From: Cereibacter sphaeroides
GTDB taxonomy: Bacteria > Pseudomonadota > Alphaproteobacteria > Rhodobacterales > Rhodobacteraceae
Length of the DNA stretch: 64,000 nt
Assembly (NCBI GenBank): GCA_003243455.1
Contig: QFQS01000002.1
Span: 186,001-250,000, forward strand
Direction of reading: 5' to 3'
The notes under the pieces were generated by a model. It did no database searches, had not been told where the DNA came from, and worked only from the letters and a program-made list of their open reading frames with translations. Numbering within the stretch: position 1 is the stretch's first letter; each line of letters opens with the position of its first letter. This document shows, piece by piece, positions 26,841-36,791 of this stretch. The translations under genes were made by a program, and so were the position numbers.

Positions 26841-28180
26841 GACCGGTAGTCGGCGTTGATGTCGATGTATCTGTGGGTCAGATCGCAGGTCCAGACCGTG
26901 CGCTTGGCGCGGCCCAGTCCCAGATCGACACCGATCACAAGATCCTGCTGGCGCATGTATTCCGCGCCATCCTCTTCGCGATAGGACGGGTTCCGCCAGC
27001 CCTTCTCGGCCACCAGAATGTCGCCGAACCGGATAGACAGACGGTCCCTGTCGGCCTCTGCGCCCGACTTGCCGACGGCGGCAACGATGCGGCCCCAGTT
27101 CGGGTCCTGTCCGGCGATCGCCGTCTTGACCAGCGGCGAATTGGCGATCGACATCGCGACCTTGTGCGCATCCTGCGCTGTCGCGGCCCCTGTCACACGG
27201 ATTTCCACGAATTTCGTCGCACCTTCGCCATCGCGGATGACCTGATGCGCCAGATCCATCATCACCTTACGCAGCGCGCCCTCGAACGGCTTTGCTACGG
27301 GTGAGCGCGCAGTGATCTCTTCGGCCTTGCTCTGCCCTGTGGCGGCAAGGATCAGCGCGTCGGAGGTCGAGGTATCGCTGTCGACGGTGATCGCGTTGAA
27401 GCTGTCATCCACTTGCCGCGACAGCATCTTTTGCAGCAGCGCGGGCGCAATCTTTGCGTCGGTAAAGATATAGACCAGCATGGTCGCCATGTCGGGCGCG
27501 ATCATGCCCGAACCCTTGGCGAACCCCGCGATCTTTATCTTGCCACCGACGCCCTCGACGGTCTCTGTCGCGCCCTTGGGGAAAGTGTCTGTCGTCATTA
27601 TTGCGCGGGCCGCATCGGCGATGGCTTCGGGCAAGAGCGTATCGCGCAGGTCGACGATCTTGGCCACGATACGGTCATGCGGCAGAGGCTCTCCGATCAC
27701 GCCGGTCGAAGATGAAAAGACCCGGGATACCGGAAGCCCAAGCGCCTCGGCCACGGCTCCGGTTATGGCATCCACCGACTTTTGGCCGCCTGCACCCGTG
27801 AAGGCGTTGGAGTTGCCCGAATTCACGATGATCGCGGCGCCCGGACCGCTGCGCACGGTGGTCGCAAGCTTTGCCTCGCAATCCCGCACGCAGGCCGCGC
27901 GGGTGGATGACCGCGTAAAGGCCCCGGCGACCGCCGTTCCCGGCGCCAGGCGAACCAGCATCACATCGGTTCGCCCGGCATAGCGTACACCGGCTGCAAC
28001 GGCGCTGAACTCCACCCCGTCGATCACCGGCAGCATCGGGAAACCACCTGTGGGGGCAAGGGGTGAAACCGGATTGGTGGCCTTGGCCTTTGGCGCCTTG
28101 GTGTCGGCTGCCTTCGCCTGCAGTTTCGACACCTTTTTCTTCAGCGACTTGGCCTCGGCCTTCCAATCGGTCTTGCTCAT
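26837..28180 (-). CDS. argJ: Bifunctional glutamate N-acetyltransferase / ornithine acetyltransferase ArgJ
   Basis: 447 residues. From residue 45 on it is a standard ArgJ: GVRYAGRTDVMLVRL, AAIIVNSGNSNAFTG, STGVIGEPLP, the autocleavage motif KGSGMIAPDMATMLVYIFTD (cut before Thr), DDSFNAITVDSDTSTSDALI, and the end VWTCDLTHRYIDINADYRS. It recycles the acetyl group in arginine synthesis and makes N-acetylglutamate. The first about 35 residues are a lysine/alanine-rich extension (KSLKKKVSKLQAKAADTKAP) beyond the usual length; the GGGGGCAGGG before the ATG supports this start. Confidence 0.94.
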   Translation of the reverse strand: MSKTDWKAEAKSLKKKVSKLQAKAADTKAPKAKATNPVSPLAPTGGFPMLPVIDGVEFSAVAAGVRYAGRTDVMLVRLAPGTAVAGAFTRSSTRAACVRDCEAKLATTVRSGPGAAIIVNSGNSNAFTGAGGQKSVDAITGAVAEALGLPVSRVFSSSTGVIGEPLPHDRIVAKIVDLRDTLLPEAIADAARAIMTTDTFPKGATETVEGVGGKIKIAGFAKGSGMIAPDMATMLVYIFTDAKIAPALLQKMLSRQVDDSFNAITVDSDTSTSDALILAATGQSKAEEITARSPVAKPFEGALRKVMMDLAHQVIRDGEGATKFVEIRVTGAATAQDAHKVAMSIANSPLVKTAIAGQDPNWGRIVAAVGKSGAEADRDRLSIRFGDILVAEKGWRNPSYREEDGAEYMRQQDLVIGVDLGLGRAKRTVWTCDLTHRYIDINADYRS

Positions 28181-28200
28181 CCCTGCCCCCTTTGGGTCGC

Positions 28201-29055
28201 TTACTTCGTCAGGATGGTCTCATCCACCAAGAGCTTCGGGTCAATGCCATCGGTGCGCACAATGGTGGCCTTTTCCGTCAGCGCCGTGACATGATCCTGG
28301 ATCGCCTTGCTCTGAATCTCGTTCGCGATCTCTTCGCGCACCTCGTCCAGCGCCGGAGGAGCCGCATCGCGCGTCTCGACCAGCTTGATCAGATGATAGC
28401 CGAACTGGGTCTGAACCGGCCCTGCGACTTCGCCCGGTTTCATTGTCAGGACGGCATCCTCAAACGGCTTCACCATCATCCCGGTTTTGAACCAGCCAAG
28501 GTCGCCGCCGCTGGCGGCCGATCCGTCGGTCGATTTGGTCTTGGCCAGTTCGGCAAAATCCGCCCCGCCGTCGATCTGTGCCTTCAGATCATTAGCCTCC
28601 TGCTCGGTCGCGACCAGGATATGCGACGCACGGTATTCGGTCGCAGGTGCCGCATCCTTGTATTTGGCGTCATAGGCAGCCTGGATCGTCGCGTCCGTGA
28701 CGGCTCCATTGACCAGCCCCTGCAACTCGGCGCTGGAGATATAGTTGCGGCGTTCGTTTTGCAGCATGATCTCATCGCGCTTGGTCATCTTGCCCGCGTA
28801 TTGCTGGGCGAGGGTCTCTTGCTGGATCATCTGCTCCAGCAGGCCCTTGTAAAGCGCATCGGGTTCCAGTTGCTGATATTGCGCGGGCAGTGTGCTGCGC
28901 AGCGCGATCATCTGGCCAAGTGTGATGTCGGCCCCGTTGACCGTCGCCACAACGGTTTCGGCATTTTCGCCCTCGGCCCGAGCCGGGGCTGAAAGCGCAA
29001 GCGATAGCGCCAGCCCCATTGCCAGAATTGGCCCGAAACCCGCAGAAGTAGCCAT
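28201..29055 (-). CDS. Periplasmic parvulin-type peptidyl-prolyl isomerase
   Basis: 284 residues with a signal peptide ending at SAPARAE. A SurA/PrsA-like N-terminal helical part (IALRSTLPAQYQQLEPDALY, LLEQMIQQETLAQQ) precedes one PpiC domain: YRASHILVATEQEANDLK, FAELAKTKSTDGSAASGGDL, GWFKTGMMVKPFEDAVL, VQTQFGYHLIKLVETRD. It assists folding of exported proteins. It is 20 bp from argJ and divergent from secA, so the export function fits its neighbour. Confidence 0.9.
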   Translation of the reverse strand: MATSAGFGPILAMGLALSLALSAPARAEGENAETVVATVNGADITLGQMIALRSTLPAQYQQLEPDALYKGLLEQMIQQETLAQQYAGKMTKRDEIMLQNERRNYISSAELQGLVNGAVTDATIQAAYDAKYKDAAPATEYRASHILVATEQEANDLKAQIDGGADFAELAKTKSTDGSAASGGDLGWFKTGMMVKPFEDAVLTMKPGEVAGPVQTQFGYHLIKLVETRDAAPPALDEVREEIANEIQSKAIQDHVTALTEKATIVRTDGIDPKLLVDETILTK

Positions 29056-29093
29056 CTCACAGTCTCCTGATGCTGCCGCTTCCTCAAGCGACG

Positions 29094-29122
29094 TTGACAG
29101 TCTGGCCCGGCCCCCTTACATC
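29094..29122 (+). promoter_or_regulatory. Probable secA promoter
   Basis: TTGACA at 29094-29099 and TACATC at 29117-29122 are separated by 17 bp, in the gap between the divergent PpiC and secA genes. The -35 is perfect and the -10 is partial (3/6). It would give a leader of about 115 nt before secA. Confidence 0.4.
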
Positions 29123-29242
29123 GCACGAGGTCGCGTGAGACAGGGTGCCTTGGGCTTTCTGGCCCTTCTATGGAAGGCTGTTGAGGCGGGCAAGACCCGG
29201 CCGTCACACGATATCGTCAAGGAAACGGACCACGGAGAAAAC

Positions 29243-31984
<2,742 letters not shown>

Positions 31985-31999
31985 CCCCACTTTGACTCT

Positions 32000-32022
32000 G
32001 CGGCGCCGTAATTCGGCGCCGC
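32000..32022 (+). terminator. Hairpin after secA
   Basis: GCGGCGCCG and CGGCGCCGC form a perfect 9-bp GC stem around TAATT, 15 bp after the secA stop. Only ATTGT follows, so any intrinsic termination would be incomplete. Confidence 0.65.
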
Positions 32023-32106
32023 ATTGTGGCAAACTTCCCCCGTTTGGCCACGGATCGGCCTGATTCCGGCGACAGGTTCCGAGTCGTAAAGAATCGGGAG
32101 ATCGGC

Positions 32107-33066
32107 ATGAACTCCGAACGTAAACAGCGGCTGGTTCGCATTGTGGTGGTCATTGCCATCGCGGTTGGCGCGGGTCACGTTGCACAGTCCAACACCCAAC
32201 CGAAAGTGCGTTTCGCCTCGCTGATCCCCGACCTCTGGCCTGCCAGTGTTGGTCCGGTGGCCGCAGCGACGCCCGATATCGCCTGGCGCGAACCCACGCC
32301 TGATCCGATCGCGCCGCCACGCCTGCCCGCGGACGACTTGCGCCCCGCCATACCCCAGGTTTCGCATGTCGCACCGCCCGGTCCCCGCGCGGAACTCGAC
32401 TGCACACCCGAGCTTTCACTGTCACCCTCGCCCGGAGCGATGATCAACGCGCGCCTGTCCGCGCCCTGCCATCCTGAGACCCGCGTGGTCATGCGTCATG
32501 CGGGCCTTGCGGTGACCTATGCGACCGACAAGGCGGGCATCTTGTCCGTTACGCTCCCGGCGCTTGTGCCGGATGCGACGGTCTCGGCCCTGTTTGCCGG
32601 AGGGAATATTGTCGAAGCGGCAATGACCCTGCCCGAGGCCGCGCGCCATCAGCGTTTTGGCGTTCAATGGATGGGCGGTCAAAGCTTTGGCGTCGACGCG
32701 TTTGAAAATGGCGGTGACTTCGGTCTGCCCGGCCATGTCTCCGCCGCCAACACTCAAGGCCCCGCAGATGGCATGATGCCATCAAACGGCTTCCTGACCC
32801 TGCTGGGCGACGACAGTGTCGAAAACCCGATGCTGGCGCAGGTCTACACCTTCCCCGCCGGAGCGGAAGATATTCCGGTGATCGTCGAGGCGGCGATAAC
32901 CGAGGCCACCTGCGGCCGCGAAATCCTGGGCGAGACCATCGCCTCGTCCCATGGAGCGGTAAAAGTCGCGGACCTTTCGGTGACGATGCCCGGTTGCGAC
33001 GCCAAAGGTGATTATCTGGTGTTGAAAAATCTCGTGCCGGACCTGAAACTCGCCGCTGCAAATTAA
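32107..33066 (+). CDS. Hypothetical membrane-anchored or exported protein
   Basis: 319 residues from the ATG at 32107 with GGGAG 5 bp upstream. A hydrophobic N-terminal segment (RIVVVIAIAVGAGHVAQS, residues 10-27) is a signal or anchor; a proline-rich linker follows (residues 60-100), then a beta-rich region with several cysteines (LDCTPELSLSPSPGAMINAR, SAPCHPETRVVMRHAGLAVT) that could form disulfides in the periplasm. The conserved-looking core FGVQWMGGQSFGVDAFENGG has no motif I can assign. Position next to secA and 13 bp before a PBP-OmpA gene suggests an envelope role. Confidence 0.72.
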   Translation: MNSERKQRLVRIVVVIAIAVGAGHVAQSNTQPKVRFASLIPDLWPASVGPVAAATPDIAWREPTPDPIAPPRLPADDLRPAIPQVSHVAPPGPRAELDCTPELSLSPSPGAMINARLSAPCHPETRVVMRHAGLAVTYATDKAGILSVTLPALVPDATVSALFAGGNIVEAAMTLPEAARHQRFGVQWMGGQSFGVDAFENGGDFGLPGHVSAANTQGPADGMMPSNGFLTLLGDDSVENPMLAQVYTFPAGAEDIPVIVEAAITEATCGREILGETIASSHGAVKVADLSVTMPGCDAKGDYLVLKNLVPDLKLAAAN

Positions 33067-33079
33067 AACGGGGCGGGGC

Positions 33080-34597
33080 TTGGCAAAAGCATGGATGCGC
33101 TGCGCGGCGATTTTCGCCGCGCTTGTCGTTTGGCCCCTGATCTCCGTTGCGCAGGACGTCACGCTGACCTCGCGCGATGGCACGTTGGCGATTTCCGGTC
33201 AGTTTCAGGGCTACGACGGCGAACTCTACCGCGTGATGACCGAATACGGCCTGCTGACGGTCGATGGCGAGGGCGTGACCTGCGAAGGCCCGGCCTGTCC
33301 TGATCTGACGAACTTTGTGGCCGATATCCGTATTGCCGGTGAGCCGGGCCTTGCCGCCAGCCTGACCAGTCCGCTGGTCACGGCCTTTGCCGCCAATCGC
33401 GGCTTTGTCGCGGTACCGGTCGAGGGTGGTATTGATCTTCAGGAACCTGCGATGGGCCGCGTTGTCGCCCATTTCCGCCTTGTTACTGCGACAGATACGG
33501 AGGCTGCCGACAAGCTGCGCCTTGGCGCCGCCGATCTGACCCTGTCGGCGCTGGCAGAACCTGACCTTGGCGCGCGAGTCTTGGGGATGCAGGCGTTGGT
33601 TGCGGTGACGGGCGCAGACAACCCGCTGCCCGCGATGGCGACCGCCGATCTGGCGCGCGCCCTTTCGGGCCAGATTCAGAACTGGAGCGAACTTGGCGGC
33701 CCGGATCGTCCGCTGGTGATCCATGCGCTTGCTTCCGACAGCGGTTTTCGCAAGGCGCTTGAGGCGCGGCTGGGTCAGTCGATCGTCGCGGGCGCGGAAC
33801 ACGCGAACCTTGCCGAACTGGATGCCGCCGTCGCGCGAGACCCATGGGGGCTGGCGGTCACGGCCGCCTCTGCGAATGGCAAGGCGCGCCGCCTGACGCT
33901 GACCGACAGCTGCGGCTTTGCGTTGCAGCCGACAAAGCTGGCAGTGAAATCCGAGGACTATCCGCTGACACAGCCGTTCTTCGTGCTGACGCCGAAACGC
34001 AGGTTGCCGCTGATGGCGCGCGAGTTTCTGGACTTCATCGAAACCCCGGCTGCCGGTGCCGCGATTGCCAGTGCGGGTCTGATCGACCGCGACGTAGAGC
34101 GGACCGATCTCGTCTCTGACGGTATCCGTCTGGCCAATGCGATACGCGGCGCGGGGCCGGAAATCGGCGTGCCGGAATTGCAGCGGCTGACAAGTGCCAT
34201 GGCCGGGGCGCAGCGGCTGTCGCTGACCTTCCGTTTCGATGGCGGTGCGCGGACGCTGGATGCCGCCTCTCGCGACAATCTGGCAACTTTGGTCCGGCTG
34301 ATCGAGATCGGCACCTTTGCCGATCAGGAGCTGGTTTTTGCAGGATTTTCGGATGGTTCCGGCCCCGCTGCCGCCAACCTTCAGCTATCGCGAGAGCGGG
34401 CGGATGTGTTGTTCGAAGCGGTGGCCACGGCGGTTCCTGATCTGGGCGATCTGCGCGTTTCCCTTGCGGTTGAAGCCTTTGGCGAGGCCCTGCCGATGGC
34501 CTGCGATGAAAGCCCGATCGGGAGGGGCCTGAACCGGCGTGTCGAGCTATGGCTTCGCGCGCCGAGCCCTAGAGAAATCCCTGAGACCGAAAACTGA
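33080..34597 (+). CDS. Phosphate-binding-protein-like domain fused to a C-terminal OmpA domain
   Basis: 505 residues if started at TTG 33080 (an ATG at 33095 region is the alternative); either gives a signal peptide ending ISVAQ. Residues 30-100 are a small N-terminal domain (LTSRDGTLAISGQFQGYDGE). Residues 100-350 resemble PstS-type substrate-binding proteins (LARALSGQIQNWSELGGPD, GFRKALEARLGQSIV, ARDPWGLAVTAAS). The end is an OmpA-like peptidoglycan-binding domain (LVFAGFSDGSGPAAANLQLS, RERADVLFEAV, GRGLNRRVELWLR). The fusion suggests a periplasmic protein tethered to the wall. It overlaps the convergent radC by 29 bp. Confidence 0.8.
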   Translation: MAKAWMRCAAIFAALVVWPLISVAQDVTLTSRDGTLAISGQFQGYDGELYRVMTEYGLLTVDGEGVTCEGPACPDLTNFVADIRIAGEPGLAASLTSPLVTAFAANRGFVAVPVEGGIDLQEPAMGRVVAHFRLVTATDTEAADKLRLGAADLTLSALAEPDLGARVLGMQALVAVTGADNPLPAMATADLARALSGQIQNWSELGGPDRPLVIHALASDSGFRKALEARLGQSIVAGAEHANLAELDAAVARDPWGLAVTAASANGKARRLTLTDSCGFALQPTKLAVKSEDYPLTQPFFVLTPKRRLPLMAREFLDFIETPAAGAAIASAGLIDRDVERTDLVSDGIRLANAIRGAGPEIGVPELQRLTSAMAGAQRLSLTFRFDGGARTLDAASRDNLATLVRLIEIGTFADQELVFAGFSDGSGPAAANLQLSRERADVLFEAVATAVPDLGDLRVSLAVEAFGEALPMACDESPIGRGLNRRVELWLRAPSPREIPETEN

Positions 34598-35339
34598 CCT
34601 CGCGCGATTTGCCGACGATCAGGTGGTCGTGCAGGGTGATGCCAAGAACCGAGGCCGCTTCCTGTATCTGGGCCGTCATCGAAATGTCGGCGTCAGAGGG
34701 TGTCGGATCGCCTGACGGGTGATTATGCACCAGAATCAACGCGCTGGCGTTCAGCTCAAGCGCGCGCTTGACGACCTCTCTCGGATAGACCGGCACATGG
34801 TCCACCGTGCCGCGCGCCTGTTCTTCATCGGCGATCAGCACGTTCTTGCGGTCAAGGAACAGGATGCGGAACTGTTCGGTCTCGCGATGCGCCATGGTGG
34901 TATGGCAATAATCCAGCAACGCATCCCAGGATGACAGAACCGGGCGGTGCATCACCCTGGCGCGTGCCATGCGCTGCGCCACCGCCTGGCATATTTTCAG
35001 TTCCAGAACAACGGCTTCGCCCACGCCCGATACATCCATGAGCCGCGCTTCGGACGCTGAAATCACCCGCGCCAGATCGCCGAAAGTGTCGATCAGGGTG
35101 CGGGCAAGCGGCTTTACATCCTGCCGGGGGATGGCGCGGAACAGGATCAGTTCCAGCATCTCATAGTCCGGCATCGGGTCGCCGCCGCCCTGTCGGAAAC
35201 GGGCGCGGAGGCGGGCGCGGTGATCCTTGATGTAGGAGGGCAGGCGGCCCGCGAGCGGTACCGAAAGAGCCTCATCCTCATCCGCGAGGGGGAAGAGGGG
35301 CAGGGGCGATTCCACGAAAGCGTTGGGGTTGGAGGCCAT
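34569..35339 (-). CDS. radC: RadC family JAMM-domain protein
   Basis: About 256 residues from ATG 35339 (GAGG 9 bp upstream); an in-frame ATG at 35360 lacks an SD. An N-terminal helix-hairpin-helix region (YIKDHRARLRARFRQGG, LMDVSGVGEAVVLELKICQA) is followed by the MPN/JAMM domain with EQFRILFLDRKNVLIADE and the metal motif LILVHNHPSGDPTPSDADI (HxHx10D). The family's biochemical role is unsettled despite its name. Its 3-prime end overlaps the convergent OmpA-fusion gene. Confidence 0.93.
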   Translation of the reverse strand: MASNPNAFVESPLPLFPLADEDEALSVPLAGRLPSYIKDHRARLRARFRQGGGDPMPDYEMLELILFRAIPRQDVKPLARTLIDTFGDLARVISASEARLMDVSGVGEAVVLELKICQAVAQRMARARVMHRPVLSSWDALLDYCHTTMAHRETEQFRILFLDRKNVLIADEEQARGTVDHVPVYPREVVKRALELNASALILVHNHPSGDPTPSDADISMTAQIQEAASVLGITLHDHLIVGKSREVSFRSQGFL

Positions 35340-35439
35340 GCGGAGAGCCTCGGTGGACATGGTGAAGAAAGGATTAATGCTTTGCTGCTGGGAGCTTCTG
35401 AAAACAGGGTCAAGTCACGGGAAAGAGACGAAAAAGTGG

Positions 35440-35479
35440 TGTCTGGGAATGGTATGGAACCGGTATGGATTTGGTATGG
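35440..35479. repeat. Tandem GGTATGG repeats at 11-bp spacing (array 1)
   Basis: GGTATGG occurs at 35451-35457, 35462-35468 and 35473-35479, exactly 11 bp apart, with a degenerate copy TGTCTGG at 35440-35446 in the same phase. The array lies between the dnaJ terminator and radC. A second array with the same unit and spacing is at 61550-61578 on the opposite strand. Spacing of about one helical turn points to protein binding on one face of DNA. Confidence 0.75.
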
Positions 35480-35523
35480 CTAGCAAAGCTGTCAGGAATT
35501 CACGGCCAATCCCTGCACAAAAC

Positions 35524-35555
35524 AAAACCGCCGCGATGGGTATCGCGGTGGTTTT
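35524..35555 (-). terminator. Rho-independent terminator of dnaK-dnaJ
   Basis: AAAACCGCCGCGAT (35524-35537) and ATCGCGGTGGTTTT (35542-35555) pair over 14 bp with one G-U and a 4-nt loop. Read on the minus strand the stem ends in a T-run (GGTTTTGTTTTGT), 23 bp after the dnaJ stop. The A/T ends make it potentially bidirectional. Confidence 0.85.
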
Positions 35556-35577
35556 GATCCTGAAAGTGGCGGGTGGG

Positions 35578-36720
35578 TCAGCCCTTCATGCCATCCCAGA
35601 AGGTTTTCACCTTGGAAAAGAAGCTGGAGCCTTCGGGATTGTTGTCTTCGCTCAGCTGGTCGAACTCGCGCAGCAGTTCTTTCTGCCGCGAGGTCAGATT
35701 GACTGGCGTCTCGACAGCGATCTCGATCCGCATCTCGCCATGCACGCCGCCGCGCAGGGCAGGCATGCCCTTGCCTCGAAGGCGCATCTGGGTGCCGGTC
35801 TGACTGCCCGCGGGCACCTTCACCCGGCTCTTGCCACCGTCGATGGTCGGAACCTCGACCTCGCCGCCAAGCGCTGCGGTCGAGAAACTGACCGGCACGC
35901 GGCAGAACAGCATCTGGCCGTCGCGCTGAAAGATCGCGTGTTCTTTGACTTCGATGAAGATGTAGAGATCGCCCGAAGGTCCGCCGCGCAGACCTGCTTC
36001 GCCCTCGCCCGCAAGACGGATTCGGGTGCCGGTCTCGACGCCCGCCGGAATATTGACCGACAACGCGCGGTCCTTTTCGATCCGGCCCGCGCCGTGGCAG
36101 TTCCGGCAGGGGTTCTTGACGATCTGCCCCATGCCGCCGCAGGTCGGGCAGGTCCGCTCGACCGTGAAGAAGCCCTGCTGGGCGCGCACCTTGCCCATGC
36201 CCGAACAGGTCGGACAGGTCACAGGCTCGGCCCCACCTTCTGCACCGGTGCCATGGCAGATGTCGCAGGTAACGGATGCGGGCACGTTGATTGTCTTCTG
36301 GACGCCCTTGAAGGCCTCTTCCAGAGACACACGCAGGTTATAGCGCAGGTCGGACCCGCGCTGCGCCCGACTGCGGGCCTGACCGCCGCCGCGCCCGCCC
36401 ATGAAATCGCCGAACAGATCCTCAAACACATCCGAGAAGGCCGAGGCGAAATCGCCCTGGCCATAGCCCGCACCATTGCCCGGCCCGCGGCCACCTTCAA
36501 AGGCAGCATGGCCGAAGCGGTCATAGGCCGCCTTCTTGTCGGCGTCCTTCAACGTGTCATAGGCCTCGTTCACTTCCTTGAACTGGGCCTCGGCCTGGGG
36601 GTTGTGGGAATTGCGGTCGGGGTGCAGCTCTTTCGCCTTGGTGCGATAGGCTTTCTTCAGCTCATCCGCCGAAGCCGACCGCGTCACCCCCAGAACTTCG
36701 TAGAAATCGCGTTTTGCCAT
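35578..36720 (-). CDS. dnaJ: Chaperone protein DnaJ
   Basis: 380 residues from ATG 36720. J domain MAKRDFYEVLGVTRSASADE with the HPD triad (KELHPDRNSHNP), a Gly/Phe-rich region (GAGYGQGDFASAFSDVFED), four zinc-finger CxxCxGxG repeats (CDICHGTG, CPTCSGMG, CPTCGGMG, CRNCHGAG) and the C-terminal substrate-binding domains. It stimulates DnaK ATPase. It lies 71 bp after dnaK and a strong hairpin sits between the two genes. Confidence 0.97.
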   Translation of the reverse strand: MAKRDFYEVLGVTRSASADELKKAYRTKAKELHPDRNSHNPQAEAQFKEVNEAYDTLKDADKKAAYDRFGHAAFEGGRGPGNGAGYGQGDFASAFSDVFEDLFGDFMGGRGGGQARSRAQRGSDLRYNLRVSLEEAFKGVQKTINVPASVTCDICHGTGAEGGAEPVTCPTCSGMGKVRAQQGFFTVERTCPTCGGMGQIVKNPCRNCHGAGRIEKDRALSVNIPAGVETGTRIRLAGEGEAGLRGGPSGDLYIFIEVKEHAIFQRDGQMLFCRVPVSFSTAALGGEVEVPTIDGGKSRVKVPAGSQTGTQMRLRGKGMPALRGGVHGEMRIEIAVETPVNLTSRQKELLREFDQLSEDNNPEGSSFFSKVKTFWDGMKG

Positions 36721-36740
36721 GGCAAACCCCTTCCGCCGAA

Positions 36741-36776
36741 CGGGAGAGGGCGGCCCGCTTTCGGACCGCCCTCCCG
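36741..36776 (-). terminator. Attenuating hairpin between dnaK and dnaJ
   Basis: CGGGAGAGGGCGGCCCG and CGGACCGCCCTCCCG fold into a long GC stem with one mismatch, a 2-nt bulge and a CTTT loop. There is no T-run, so it probably reduces or processes read-through into dnaJ, which is usually needed in lower amount than DnaK. Confidence 0.6.
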
Positions 36777-36791
36777 CCATTCACAGCGGTG

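Noticed and set aside
36741..36776. The dnaK-dnaJ hairpin as a full transcription terminator.
   Set aside because: There is no T-run, and the dnaK-dnaJ arrangement with a good terminator after dnaJ argues for cotranscription with partial attenuation.
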